Assembly: GCF_004345005.1 (NCBI RefSeq)
Contig: NZ_SMMX01000006.1
Location: 62,001 to 126,000 of the forward strand
Source: Extibacter muris
GTDB lineage: Bacteria > Bacillota > Clostridia > Lachnospirales > Lachnospiraceae
DNA length: 64,000 nt
Direction: 5' to 3'
Below are positions 8,837 through 17,590 of the stretch, in pieces; positions within the stretch are counted from its first letter, which is position 1, and each line of letters begins with the position of its first letter. The notes under the pieces were generated by a model that was given only the letters and a program-made list of their open reading frames with translations, ran no database searches and was not told the DNA's origin. Made by a program: the position numbers and the translations under genes.

Positions 8837-9580
8837 TTATCCAAACAGCACTTTCTCCGCGTCTTTGGCTGCTTTTACCACCGCCTTCACGTTTTCATCC
8901 GGTGTCAGCGGAGACACGTCGCAGTCGCCGCTCAGTATGAACCGTCCATCCTTTGCCCCATCCATACATTCCTGGAAAGCAAAGTCATATACCTCTTTTT
9001 CGCTCCCTTCCATGAGGATGGAACAGCAGGGGATATTGCCCATCAGAGCTACCCTGTCTCCATATTCTTCCTTCACCTTCTTCGTCTGCGTATCAGATAT
9101 ATGCCATGCATCCCCGGATTCCTACAATACGAGGTCAAACCGGTCGTCATATAAGCCGCACGTATGTATGACGATTGACGCCCCGCAGCCTTTGATACGC
9201 CTGTTTGCCCGTATGTTGCTCTGCGAGATGCATTTCTCATAGGATGTTCTGGATATGCAGTAGCCGCCGAAGTTGGGCATCGGAAACCACAGGAAATCCA
9301 GGCCCGCATCCACGAGCACTTTACACGATTCCACCACGGCATCCTCTACGTAATCGCAGAGGGCGAGAAAAAGTTCCGGATTCTTTATCATGGCCTTAAA
9401 CGCAGGTGCCTGCCTCGTTCCTACCATACATTCCGTCAGTTTCTCCGGACTCATCATCACCTCAGGCATCGTATAGCCATACCGCATGACCGGAAGGGAA
9501 AATGCATTCATTATAATCGGTATCCTGTCTGCCCCTTTCCCTTCCAGTATCGCCTTTACCGCTTCTCTTTTTTCCATCAT
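8837..9580 (-). pseudogene. UroD-fold methyltransferase with in-frame TAG and internal deletion
   Basis: Reading from ATG 9580, the frame runs through HTCGLYDD and stops at TAG (9122-9124). The same frame then stays open (ESGDAWHISDTQTKK...) to the TAA at 8837, with family sequence on both sides and the late Cys in SGDCDVSP. About 80 residues that relatives have between MVGTRQ and FKAMIKNPE are absent, so the total is near 247 codons and not 340. Nonsense codon plus deletion makes decay the best reading. GGAG precedes the MM start, and the 5' end follows the corrinoid gene at 9594 closely. Confidence 0.75.
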
Positions 9581-9593
9581 GGCTGCTCCCCCC

Positions 9594-10241
9594 TTATGCA
9601 TCAACCAGGCTTTTTGCATATTCTACCGCTTCTATGGCGCTGCCGGTGTAGCCGTCCGCGCCTATCTTCTCTGCAAATGCAGGGGATACCGGGGCACCTC
9701 CTACCATTATCTTAACTTTGCCGCGCAGTCCGGCTTCTTTCAGCTTATCAATGACTATCCCCATTCCCGGCATCGTCGTCGTCATGAGGGAGGAGAGGCA
9801 CAGTATGTCTACTTCATTTTCTTTTACATAGTCGACAAATTTGTCGAGAGGTACGTCACGTCCGAGGTCACAGACATCAAATCCGCCGGTCTCCATCATA
9901 ATCTTCACAAGATTTTTCCCGATATCGTGGGTGTCCCCTTCCACGACTCCGATGGCCACCTTTCCGATACTCGTATGCTCAGAATCCGGCAGATATTTCT
10001 GGAATTCTTCGATTCCTGCATACATGGCGTCAGAGCATACGATGAGCTCCGGAACGAAATACTCGCCCTCTTCGTACAGTCCGCTTGCCCGTTTCATCCC
10101 ATCGACAAGGCCTCTTAGCATCCCTTCCTCAGGATCATAGCCGCACGCGATATACTCCTTTACTACATCCACCACTTCCTCATCTTCCATGTCAAACACA
10201 CAGTCTGACAGCTTTTTCAGCAATGCTTCTTTTGTCTCCAT
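9594..10241 (-). CDS. Corrinoid (methyl-carrier) protein 2
   Basis: 215 residues. Same build as the protein at 7294: helical cap, then a B12-binding domain with GDTHDIGKNL (cobalt-coordinating His) and a VGGAPVS loop. It is the second gene behind the cobalamin riboswitch and would be paired with the methyltransferase that follows it, which is broken; it may therefore now depend on one of the other methyltransferases (inference). Confidence 0.93.
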   Translation of the reverse strand: METKEALLKKLSDCVFDMEDEEVVDVVKEYIACGYDPEEGMLRGLVDGMKRASGLYEEGEYFVPELIVCSDAMYAGIEEFQKYLPDSEHTSIGKVAIGVVEGDTHDIGKNLVKIMMETGGFDVCDLGRDVPLDKFVDYVKENEVDILCLSSLMTTTMPGMGIVIDKLKEAGLRGKVKIMVGGAPVSPAFAEKIGADGYTGSAIEAVEYAKSLVDA

Positions 10242-10265
10242 CTTACGCTCCTTTTGGTTATCTTT

Positions 10266-11189
10266 TTATAGTGTCCCAAACAGCAGCTCCAGCGCCGGCT
10301 CGTTCAACCTGCATCCGATTACCACGGCCTCGCTCCCGTTGCCGGCAGCCCCCGTATCCTCTCTATAAGCCGAGGCAGAAGGAGTGTAGTCAAAGTGCAT
10401 CACAGCCCCCTCTTTTGTCTCTATCCTGCCCTTTGCCCTTAGCACGTATCCATATTCCTCTTTCTTCAGTGCTTCCAGAAGCAGGGCAAGCTCCTTTTCC
10501 GTCATTTCCTTCAGGCCGGAAAAGGAAAGGCTGGAAAACACCTTGTCGGCGGGAACCGCCGGCACAGGCTTAACCGCGTTCTCCTTCTCGTCATAGTCAC
10601 CGGCAGCATCCAGCAGCGCTAAGAGCGCGGCTTTATCCAACTGCCGCCAGTCGCCGGTATAGAGGACCGCTCCCGGATTCCGTTCCTTCAAACTGGCGAT
10701 GGCCCTGTTCTTCACTGCCTCATCAAGTTCCTCTATATTGCTTAAAAGCAGCAGACCCGCCCGTTCGATCTGGTCCAGATAGAATGCTCCAAACCCTTCC
10801 ATATATTCTTCACAGGATACGATATCCACGATGGTAATCAGCTTCGTAACTTGCAGGCTAACCTTCTCTTTTTCCCTTGCCATCTTACAGGCTTTCACGA
10901 TATCAGACAGCCTTCCTAATCCCGACGGCTCTATGAGGATGCGGTCAGGATTGTAGGTCCTGGCTATCTCCCTGATTCCTTCCTGGAAGTCCAGTGCAAG
11001 GCTGCAGCAGATACACCCCGCATAAATCTCCCTTACCGGAATGTCTCCCTGAATCAGCCTGCCGTCAATCCCGATATCCCCAAATTCATTCTCTATCACC
11101 ACCGTCTTTCCAGACAGCAGCGGCAGGTATTGGTTCAGAAAGGTTGTCTTTCCGGCTCCCAGAAAACCCGCGACAATCTGTATCTCCAT
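10266..11189 (-). CDS. CobW/G3E-family GTPase
   Basis: 307 residues from ATG 11189, which has AGGAGG 6 nt upstream; the earlier in-frame start at 11210 lacks a site. G3E GTPase fold: Walker A GFLGAGKTT (residues 8-16), ENEFGDIGID (33-42), metal-binding CICC (Cys59, 61, 62), and an NKxD-like SNIEELD. The C-terminal CobW_C domain is present. The family delivers metals or serves cobalamin and cobalt handling; its place as first gene after a cobalamin riboswitch and before corrinoid proteins supports a cobalt or corrinoid role here (inference). Confidence 0.88.
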   Translation of the reverse strand: MEIQIVAGFLGAGKTTFLNQYLPLLSGKTVVIENEFGDIGIDGRLIQGDIPVREIYAGCICCSLALDFQEGIREIARTYNPDRILIEPSGLGRLSDIVKACKMAREKEKVSLQVTKLITIVDIVSCEEYMEGFGAFYLDQIERAGLLLLSNIEELDEAVKNRAIASLKERNPGAVLYTGDWRQLDKAALLALLDAAGDYDEKENAVKPVPAVPADKVFSSLSFSGLKEMTEKELALLLEALKKEEYGYVLRAKGRIETKEGAVMHFDYTPSASAYREDTGAAGNGSEAVVIGCRLNEPALELLFGTL

Positions 11190-11258
11190 CTCGTTCCTCC
11201 TGTTTCGCATATTAGAATATAGAACCCGTGCATAGGAGGCCGAAGGAATATCCTATGC

Positions 11259-11300
11259 AAAAAAACGGCAGAGAAAGGACAGCACAGCCTCTGTCCTTTC
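11259..11300 (-). terminator. Probable expression-platform terminator of the riboswitch
   Basis: GAAAGGACAG (11273-11282) pairs with CTGTCCTTTC (11291-11300); on the minus strand a run of seven T follows after 7 nt. It lies between the aptamer and the first gene, where a transcription terminator is expected. The gap before the T run is longer than usual. A second inverted repeat, TGCATAGGA (11229-11237) with TCCTATGCA (11251-11259), lies further downstream and might be an alternative fold. Confidence 0.5.
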
Positions 11301-11315
11301 CCCACCGAAAAGAAA

Positions 11316-11474
11316 TCTATATATATAGCAGGTCTCCTGACTCGACTTCTTCCTAGGGTTCCGCCTTCCCCGATTCCCGGGTGGCTTCCGGAACCGTTGT
11401 CCGTCACACAGTAGAGAGGGCTGTCCTGGATTCACACCAGATTCCCTTTTCAATGCCGCAGCATCACTATATAC
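11316..11474 (-). promoter_or_regulatory. Cobalamin riboswitch
   Basis: On the minus strand the region reads the cobalamin aptamer landmarks in order: AAAAGGGAAT, GGTGTGAATCC, ACAGCCCTCTCTACTGTG, AGCCACCCGGGAA, GGGAAGGCGG, and the B12-box core AGTCAGGAGACCTGC. Arms TATATAG and CTATATA close the helix. It precedes the CobW and methyltransferase operon, so free cobalamin is expected to turn the operon down, which is striking for enzymes that use corrinoid. Confidence 0.95.
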
Positions 11475-11572
11475 GTTACTGCCTATATGATAACACAGAT
11501 AATTTTCACGTCCTAATTGATATTCCTAATGTCTTTATAGAGGCTTTCTATGAATCCAGACAGGAAACTCCC

Positions 11573-12361
11573 TTACTTTATTTCCCGAAGTATATGGATG
11601 AGTTCTTCCGCCCATGTTATGTTGTCAGCCAATGCGTCGTATTGGATTCTGGAAGATCTTCCGGCTGTCAGCTCATCCAGCTTTTCATTGACCGCCGGAT
11701 GAAAATGTATCCCCTCCCTCTTACGGCCTTTTCCGTATTCGTATGCCTGTCTCAACAGCCCCCTGTCAGGAATCCTGTATTTTGACCGGATTCCTCTCAG
11801 GAAAAGCCTTCTCCCTGCCGGAACCTCTCCGGCCCACCGGCCGGAAAGGCTGACCGGCTCTCCGGCAAATATATAGCCGTCGCATACATCCGACTCATAT
11901 CCGAGGATTGTGATTCCTGCCGCCTTCATCGCCCGGACGGTCCGGCCAAGATCAAACATATCCTTAGGCGCGGCTGCCAGCAGGGAGACCGGACTCTCCG
12001 CCAGTGCCTGAAGGTCATGACATTCCTCCGGCTCCTGCCCTTCCATAAGGCCGCCCATCCCGCACGTCACTGCCAGGGGCAGCCCAAGCGCCTCACACGC
12101 CCGCATTGTCCCTGAAGCAGTGAGGGCCCCTGACCATCCATCTGTCATACAGCTGTCATAATTGTAATAGTTTATTCTTCCATAATCGCTGGCTTTTCTT
12201 CTGAATGCGCAGAATTTTTCGATTCCCCCTGTTATCAGCCTGCCTTTTTCCATCCATGCAATCGCGGCATCGTCGTGGGGCCATGTCCGCATCAGCTTTT
12301 CATCGCTGATACTTTTCAGTCCGTGGGCCAGAAGCGCAGATTCCACCAGATGCCCTACCAT
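11573..12361 (-). CDS. PsuG-like pseudouridine-5'-phosphate glycosidase homologue
   Basis: 262 residues, similar to but shorter and more diverged than PsuG (about 300), which splits pseudouridine 5'-phosphate into uracil and ribose 5-phosphate. Family landmarks are recognisable: VESALLAHG (Glu7, matching ESTIISHG), ALTASGTMRACEALGL, TCGMGGL, and AAAPKDMFDLGRT with Lys133 where PsuG uses a lysine for the sugar adduct. The ATG overlaps the stop of the upstream gene (ATGGTAG), so translation is coupled. With a PfkB kinase in the same operon the pair mirrors psuK-psuG. The actual glycoside may differ from pseudouridine. Confidence 0.72.
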   Translation of the reverse strand: MVGHLVESALLAHGLKSISDEKLMRTWPHDDAAIAWMEKGRLITGGIEKFCAFRRKASDYGRINYYNYDSCMTDGWSGALTASGTMRACEALGLPLAVTCGMGGLMEGQEPEECHDLQALAESPVSLLAAAPKDMFDLGRTVRAMKAAGITILGYESDVCDGYIFAGEPVSLSGRWAGEVPAGRRLFLRGIRSKYRIPDRGLLRQAYEYGKGRKREGIHFHPAVNEKLDELTAGRSSRIQYDALADNITWAEELIHILREIK

Positions 12362-13392
12362 AACGATTCGATCCCTTCTGCCTGACCGGTAAGATTCATA
12401 TCGTTCTCCCGCTCTATGAGTTCAAGATATCCTTCCGTAATGCTGTCCGCACCATTGTATGCTCCTGCAATAGCGCCTGTGATACATGCCACGGCACTCG
12501 TCTCATCCCCGATATTTACCGCGTCATAGATGCTTTCCATCGTATCTCCACCGTCTGCAATGAGGATTCCAAGCGCCATCGGGACGGTCTCTGAAACGGC
12601 AGGCCCGCTCCCGATCCGCTGCGCAAGTTCCGCCACTGCTTCTTCTTTGCTTTTGCAGCAGACGGCAATCTCGGCCGCCATTTCAATCCGCTTTGTGACA
12701 GACGGCCCCGGATACGTCCAGATATCTTCCCGTGCCCTTGCCAGTTCCTCGCCTCGTATGCTTCCATAACGTGCAGCCTGTATTATCTGATATACCGATG
12801 TTGAATCATGTATTGCCTCACTGACTGCTGCCGCGACCGCACACGCTCCGGATATGCTGTAAGGATCGTCATGGGAAGACATTGTTATCTCTACCGTGTC
12901 TGCAATCGCCTTCTCGATATCACCGTTACTGATCAGCCCTTCCGGATATGCCTTGCTCGCCGCTCCATTAGAAGATAACGCATAATAATGGCCCTTATAC
13001 AGTTTATTACCGAGATGTCCTGCATAAGCCCATGCGCTCATGTTTCCATCCTTTTTCAGGCGGTTTACAGCATTTCTCGTCGTCATGCCTGCAAAAGGCT
13101 CGAAATACTCCGTCCGCCCCCATTCCAGCAATGCCCGCTCTCCCAGTTCCCTGGTGGCTTTTCCGCCTTCCTTAATCAGATGTGCTGTCAGGATATATGG
13201 AATGCTGAACGCATCCGTCACCTGTCCCGCCCTTCTTCCTCTGGCCGGCGTATCCGCGGGAGGTTCTTTGAATTCCCTTACTTTTCCGCCGAATGTCTGC
13301 TCTATCTGCCTTACAGATTTTGTCTCCGTGGCTGCTCCCATGGCATCTCCCACGGCAGCTCCAAGCAGACAGCCCAGTACCTTTCTATTCAT
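12355..13392 (-). CDS. ADP-ribosylglycohydrolase-family protein, metal site lost
   Basis: 345 residues from ATG 13392 (GGAGGAGACGC upstream); the longer upstream extension overlaps the previous gene and is not family-like. ARH fold with GDAMGAATE near residue 16 like its neighbour, but the metal-ligand positions are altered: TDA (Asp60-Ala61) in place of TDD, and GDETSA (295-300) in place of GYDTDT. The dinuclear Mg site that defines catalysis in this family therefore looks absent. It is translationally coupled to the intact paralogue, overlapping it by 8 nt, which suggests a complex or a changed role (inference). Confidence 0.8.
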   Translation of the reverse strand: MNRKVLGCLLGAAVGDAMGAATETKSVRQIEQTFGGKVREFKEPPADTPARGRRAGQVTDAFSIPYILTAHLIKEGGKATRELGERALLEWGRTEYFEPFAGMTTRNAVNRLKKDGNMSAWAYAGHLGNKLYKGHYYALSSNGAASKAYPEGLISNGDIEKAIADTVEITMSSHDDPYSISGACAVAAAVSEAIHDSTSVYQIIQAARYGSIRGEELARAREDIWTYPGPSVTKRIEMAAEIAVCCKSKEEAVAELAQRIGSGPAVSETVPMALGILIADGGDTMESIYDAVNIGDETSAVACITGAIAGAYNGADSITEGYLELIERENDMNLTGQAEGIESLW

Positions 13393-14431
13393 CTGCGTCT
13401 CCTCCTTTGTGCTTGCGGAGCCTGTCCTGCGCAATCTCAGTGAGATCTCTTGCCAGCTTCTCGATATCCAGATGGTTGGCCTCCTGAAGTGTCGGAAGGA
13501 AATGGACCGGATATGCACCCGCGCCTCTTAACGTGCCCGCTATGGCTCCCGACATCGTGGCGATAGTATCTGTGTCATACCCCACGTTAACGGCTCCTAC
13601 TACGGAGCCGAGCGCATCCCCTCCGTTCGCTGCAAAGAGCCCGAATGCAGACGGAATCGCTTCTGAAACATGCAGCCCCGCGCCGATGCGGTGCCCTATC
13701 TCAACCATCTTCTCTCTGGGCGTGCCCCTTCCCAGGCCAATGTCGATTGCCATCTCCATCCGCTTGGCGACGGACGGACCTGCCACATCCCTTGCCACTT
13801 CCCTGCCGATGCGTTCCCCTTCCCTGGCTCCGTATAGTCCGGCATGAAGCACATGATAGACGTCAGCGTCCGGCATGACGGCACGGCTTACCGCCGCGGC
13901 AACCGCGCAGGCCCCTGAAAGGGCCAGATAGTTGTCATGCGTTACCATGGTCACCGTCACGGCATCTTTGACAGCCTGTCCGATATTACCGGCATTGAGA
14001 AGCCCGATGGGCGATATCTTCATGGCCGCGCCATTGGTGGCCTGTCTTGTGACCAGCTCCACCCCGCCTGACCGTTCAATCTGCTCCCCCTTGTATCTCC
14101 GTATTGCAAGCCTCGTCGTCGGCCCTGCGAACCGGTCAAAGAACACCGCGTGCTCCGACCAGTCGATCAACGCCTCCTGCACGATTTCCTTCGTCACTTC
14201 CCCGTGATTATCCGCGATATGCCTTGCCACAAAATACGCAGAGCTGAAATCATCCGTCAGCTGTCCAGGTACGTTCCCCGCTCCGAACGTATCCATCGGG
14301 GGCTTCTCAAAGTCCGTCACTTCATGTCCGAAGTATTCGATAATCTGCTCCGTCGTCCTGGCTTCCGTTGCCGCTCCCATGGCATCGCCCGCGGCTGCTC
14401 CAACCAGACCCCCAAGTATCCTGTCATACAT
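13385..14431 (-). CDS. ADP-ribosylglycohydrolase-family enzyme
   Basis: 348 residues. Complete ARH metal site: TDD (Asp60, Asp61) and GYDTDT with Asp286 and Asp288; GDAMGAATE near residue 16. The family hydrolyses N- or O-glycosidic bonds to ADP-ribose, and several bacterial members act on other ribosyl compounds. Within an operon of ribose-type importer, PfkB kinase and PsuG-like enzyme it most likely releases a base or ribosyl group from an imported nucleoside-like compound (inference). AGGAGGGGACAA precedes the start. Confidence 0.85.
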   Translation of the reverse strand: MYDRILGGLVGAAAGDAMGAATEARTTEQIIEYFGHEVTDFEKPPMDTFGAGNVPGQLTDDFSSAYFVARHIADNHGEVTKEIVQEALIDWSEHAVFFDRFAGPTTRLAIRRYKGEQIERSGGVELVTRQATNGAAMKISPIGLLNAGNIGQAVKDAVTVTMVTHDNYLALSGACAVAAAVSRAVMPDADVYHVLHAGLYGAREGERIGREVARDVAGPSVAKRMEMAIDIGLGRGTPREKMVEIGHRIGAGLHVSEAIPSAFGLFAANGGDALGSVVGAVNVGYDTDTIATMSGAIAGTLRGAGAYPVHFLPTLQEANHLDIEKLARDLTEIAQDRLRKHKGGDADE

Positions 14432-14555
14432 CGTATTGTCCCCTCCTTATCCTCTCGTGTCACGTCGGCGTCCTGCCGTTTTCACAGGAAAGGGGACATG
14501 CCCTGTGGACATCTCCCCCGACCTGCTTCACTTTTTATCGTATATGGGCCAGAGA

Positions 14556-15644
14556 TTAATGCCAGTCCGTCATCTGACCTACATTTCCGGCATCCACGAC
14601 TGCCATCGGCGTGCTGTCTCCAACTTTAGATACATCCTGTCCCTCTAACGCTTTTAGCATGATTATGACTGCCTCACGCCCCATCAGGTACGGTGACATG
14701 GCTACAGAAGCGTCGTATGTGCCTTCCTCGATCGCCGCCTTTGCCTCCTCTGTGAAATCAACACCTACAACCGTCACATCCTCTTTGACACCTTTCTCTT
14801 CCAGAGCACGCACAACTCCAAGAGCCATATCGTCATTGCCGCATGCGATGCCGGCGAGATCCGGATTCGCTTCAATGATAGCCGCTGCCGCGTCATATGC
14901 TTTCTGCGCGTCAAAGTCGCACTGCTCTACAGCCACGACATCCATCCCGGCATCCTCAAAGGTATCCTTTGCCCCATCCCTGCGGGCATCCGACTGCGTG
15001 GCGCCTTCATTTCCTGCAATTACTGCGACCTGGCCTTTGCTCTCCATCTTATCGATGATATACTGTGCGCCCATGACCCCCTGGTTATAGAAATCCACGG
15101 TGATTTTCGCATCTATCTTGCCGCCGGCCTCTTTGAGTGTATCCTCATTTACTTCATTTCCTGTAGTGATGATCTTGACGTCATTCTGATTGGCCGTGAC
15201 AATGCCGGATATGAGACAGTCCTCCGTAAGCGGAGATACTGCAATCGCTTCATAATCTTTTACGAGCATGTTGTTCAGGATATCAAGCTGTCCTGTCGTA
15301 TCCGTATCAGAATCCGTAGCCTGCACATCAATCGTCACCCCATACTCTTTGGCAGTGTCTTCATATCCCTCCTGCATCGTGACCCAGAAGGAATTTGTAA
15401 GGGTGCTCTCGATTGCCGCCAGCTTTTTGCCTGTATCCTTCGCCGGAAGCGGTGCAAGGTCTTCATTCACCTGTGCAAGCGCTTTGCCAAATACCGTATC
15501 CGCAGATACTTCCTCGGTCTCTTCCTTCTCTTCTGTCTTCGCGGTATCTTTGCCGTCGTCTTTTGCCCCGCCTGAACTACATCCTGCCGCCATCGACGCC
15601 ACCATAGCTATGCACAAGAGCATACTGACCACTTTTCTTTTCAT
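14556..15644 (-). CDS. Ribose-type ABC transporter substrate-binding lipoprotein
   Basis: 362 residues. Lipoprotein signal with lipobox SMAAGC near residue 22, an acidic linker, then a type I periplasmic-binding fold of the RbsB kind (NDVKIITTGNEV, QVAVIAGNEGATQSDARRDG, GIACGNDDMALGV, VGVDFT). Captures a sugar or nucleoside for the permease and ATPase encoded downstream of it in gene order at 16630 and 17591. AAGGAGG precedes the ATG. The ligand cannot be read from sequence. Confidence 0.9.
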   Translation of the reverse strand: MKRKVVSMLLCIAMVASMAAGCSSGGAKDDGKDTAKTEEKEETEEVSADTVFGKALAQVNEDLAPLPAKDTGKKLAAIESTLTNSFWVTMQEGYEDTAKEYGVTIDVQATDSDTDTTGQLDILNNMLVKDYEAIAVSPLTEDCLISGIVTANQNDVKIITTGNEVNEDTLKEAGGKIDAKITVDFYNQGVMGAQYIIDKMESKGQVAVIAGNEGATQSDARRDGAKDTFEDAGMDVVAVEQCDFDAQKAYDAAAAIIEANPDLAGIACGNDDMALGVVRALEEKGVKEDVTVVGVDFTEEAKAAIEEGTYDASVAMSPYLMGREAVIIMLKALEGQDVSKVGDSTPMAVVDAGNVGQMTDWH

Positions 15645-15683
15645 AATAATTTCCTCCTTCAGTTCGTTAAGATTGATTTATCG

Positions 15684-16628
15684 TTAAAGTTCTTTACATT
15701 GAGAATCTTTAAACTCCATAACAGCTGCTACATCCGCCCGGCTTCTTGGCCCTTCCTGCAGACACTTGATTGCCGCAGACGCATTGGCAAATGCCAGAGC
15801 AGCCTCTTTGTCCTGCCCTTCCTGAAAATAGGCATATAGAAGTCCCCCGAGAAAACAGTCGCCGGCCCCGGTCGTATCCACCGGGTCTATGTCATATGCG
15901 GGCACTTCATATTCCCTGCCGTCATACCAAATGGCTCCTTCACCGCCTGCCGTGCAGATAACGCCGTCTCTGACCCGGTACTTTTTCCAGACTGCGCGCA
16001 TGGCTTTCCGATAGTCTGTCTCACCTGTAAGCTCGTAATATCCGTCTCTGCCGCTCACGAATACGGTGCACAGCCGCATCATCTCCTCTATCTCTTCCAT
16101 AGTGGTTCCACATTTTTCCATAAATGACGGAACGCACTGCATATTGTAGAGAACCGGCTTGCCCTGTTCCACAGCCTTCCTGGCAATCCAGAGGGCCGCC
16201 TTAGGAGAGAACATGTCATTGTAGAATATATCCATAGCATCCATAATATCGTCCGGCAGCTCTTCCGGCACGAGCGTGCAGACCGTATCCCCGGTATTGG
16301 CAAAGATGCAGTGTCTTCCTCCGGGGGCAGTCATAATATATGTATGAAGCGTCGTCCCGTCCTTTTTGACTACTACATGCCGCCCGTCTGCACCGTCCGC
16401 CGCCAGCGTCCTCAGGAATTCCCTGCCGACATTATCATCACCGATTTTACCAGTCTGGAATGCCTTCAGGCCGAAGTGTGCCGCGGAGACTGATACATTA
16501 GATGCGCTCCCGCCGGGGAGCATCCTTTCCTGGCTGATTAATGCAAACCCATCGTCTTTTGGAAGCTCATGGCTGTTAATTACGATATCCATGGCAACTG
16601 CCCCAAGAGATAATAATTTTTTCCCCAT
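15684..16628 (-). CDS. PfkB-family carbohydrate/nucleoside kinase (PsuK-like)
   Basis: 314 residues. Ribokinase fold: N-terminal GAVAMDIVI, PGGSASNVSV substrate loop at about 38-47, and the ATP and catalytic motif DTTGAGDC (251-258) with base Asp257. Would phosphorylate the imported ribosyl compound; in an operon with a PsuG-like glycosidase a pseudouridine-kinase role is the simplest reading. A ribokinase or adenosine-kinase-like specificity is not excluded. Confidence 0.85.
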   Translation of the reverse strand: MGKKLLSLGAVAMDIVINSHELPKDDGFALISQERMLPGGSASNVSVSAAHFGLKAFQTGKIGDDNVGREFLRTLAADGADGRHVVVKKDGTTLHTYIMTAPGGRHCIFANTGDTVCTLVPEELPDDIMDAMDIFYNDMFSPKAALWIARKAVEQGKPVLYNMQCVPSFMEKCGTTMEEIEEMMRLCTVFVSGRDGYYELTGETDYRKAMRAVWKKYRVRDGVICTAGGEGAIWYDGREYEVPAYDIDPVDTTGAGDCFLGGLLYAYFQEGQDKEAALAFANASAAIKCLQEGPRSRADVAAVMEFKDSQCKEL

Positions 16629-16629
16629 A

Positions 16630-17577
16630 CTATACCTCGCTCTTTCTTCTTTGGCTGCTCTCAGATATAAGGACCGATACGAGCAGGATCAGGCCTGTCA
16701 GGATTTCCTGATAATGTGTGGATATGGATAATAACGTCAGGCCGTTCTTCATGACGTTCAGGATGAAACAGGCAGCCACGGTACCGATGATGCTTCCTTT
16801 TCCACCCCGCATGCTCGTCCCTCCGAGAATCGTCGCTGCAATAGCATCCATCTCATAACCCTGCCCCGCCAGAGGCTCCGCTGAATTCAGCCTTGCTGTT
16901 ACGATCATGCCTGCTATCCCCGCGCACAGGCCACAGAAGGTAAATACCAGAACCTTATATTTCTTGACATTGACGCCGGACCGGTTCAGCGCGACCTCAT
17001 TGGAACCGGTAAAGAGGCAGTAGTTGCCGAACTTCGTTTTATGAAGCAGCACAGAACCGATGGCAGCCATGATGACCGATATGATAATAGGCATGTTTAC
17101 AGGCCCGACTCTTCCACTCCCTATAAAGCCGAAGACAGGCCCGAATCCGAACACAGACTTTGCATTTGTGAGAACCAGTATGATGCCCCTTAATATCGTC
17201 ATAGTGCTTAACGTCACGATAAACGAATTGATCCTCCCGTATGCCACGATCCAGCCATTCAGAAAGCCGGCCAAAGCAGCAATAAGCAGTCCGAGAATGA
17301 CCGCGGCCTGTGCAGGCACTCCGGCCTTCAGGAGCATTCCCATGCTCATCCCGGAGAAGCCGATGACCGCGCCCACGGACAGGTCTATCTGCCCCGCGCA
17401 TATGACGAGCGTCATGCCGATGGACAATACAAGGTATATCGCTGACTGGTTCAGTATATTTCTGAAGTTTTTCCAAGAAAAAAAGTAGGGGGACGCTGCC
17501 GCCATCACTACGGTCAGCAGCGTCAGTACCCCAAATAGTATAAACGTATATGAATTGTTCTTCAGTCTCTTCTTCAA
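16630..17577 (-). CDS. Ribose-type ABC transporter permease
   Basis: 315 residues with eight or more membrane helices, RbsC/BPD_transp_2 family (LSIGMTLVICAGQIDLSVGA, AILGGTSMRGGKGS). The start is TTG at 17577 behind GGGGGAATC; no ATG is available in frame nearby. It touches the kinase gene (1 nt apart). Forms the membrane channel with the ATPase at 17591. Only one permease gene is seen, so it would act as a homodimer. Confidence 0.9.
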   Translation of the reverse strand: MKKRLKNNSYTFILFGVLTLLTVVMAAASPYFFSWKNFRNILNQSAIYLVLSIGMTLVICAGQIDLSVGAVIGFSGMSMGMLLKAGVPAQAAVILGLLIAALAGFLNGWIVAYGRINSFIVTLSTMTILRGIILVLTNAKSVFGFGPVFGFIGSGRVGPVNMPIIISVIMAAIGSVLLHKTKFGNYCLFTGSNEVALNRSGVNVKKYKVLVFTFCGLCAGIAGMIVTARLNSAEPLAGQGYEMDAIAATILGGTSMRGGKGSIIGTVAACFILNVMKNGLTLLSISTHYQEILTGLILLVSVLISESSQRRKSEV

Positions 17578-17590
17578 GATGATTCCCCCG

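Noticed and set aside
9077-9124. Pyrrolysine at the TAG of the broken methyltransferase
   Set aside because: Known pyrrolysine enzymes are MttB, MtbB and MtmB, not UroD-fold proteins, and the same gene also lacks about 80 internal residues; no pyl gene is visible in the window.
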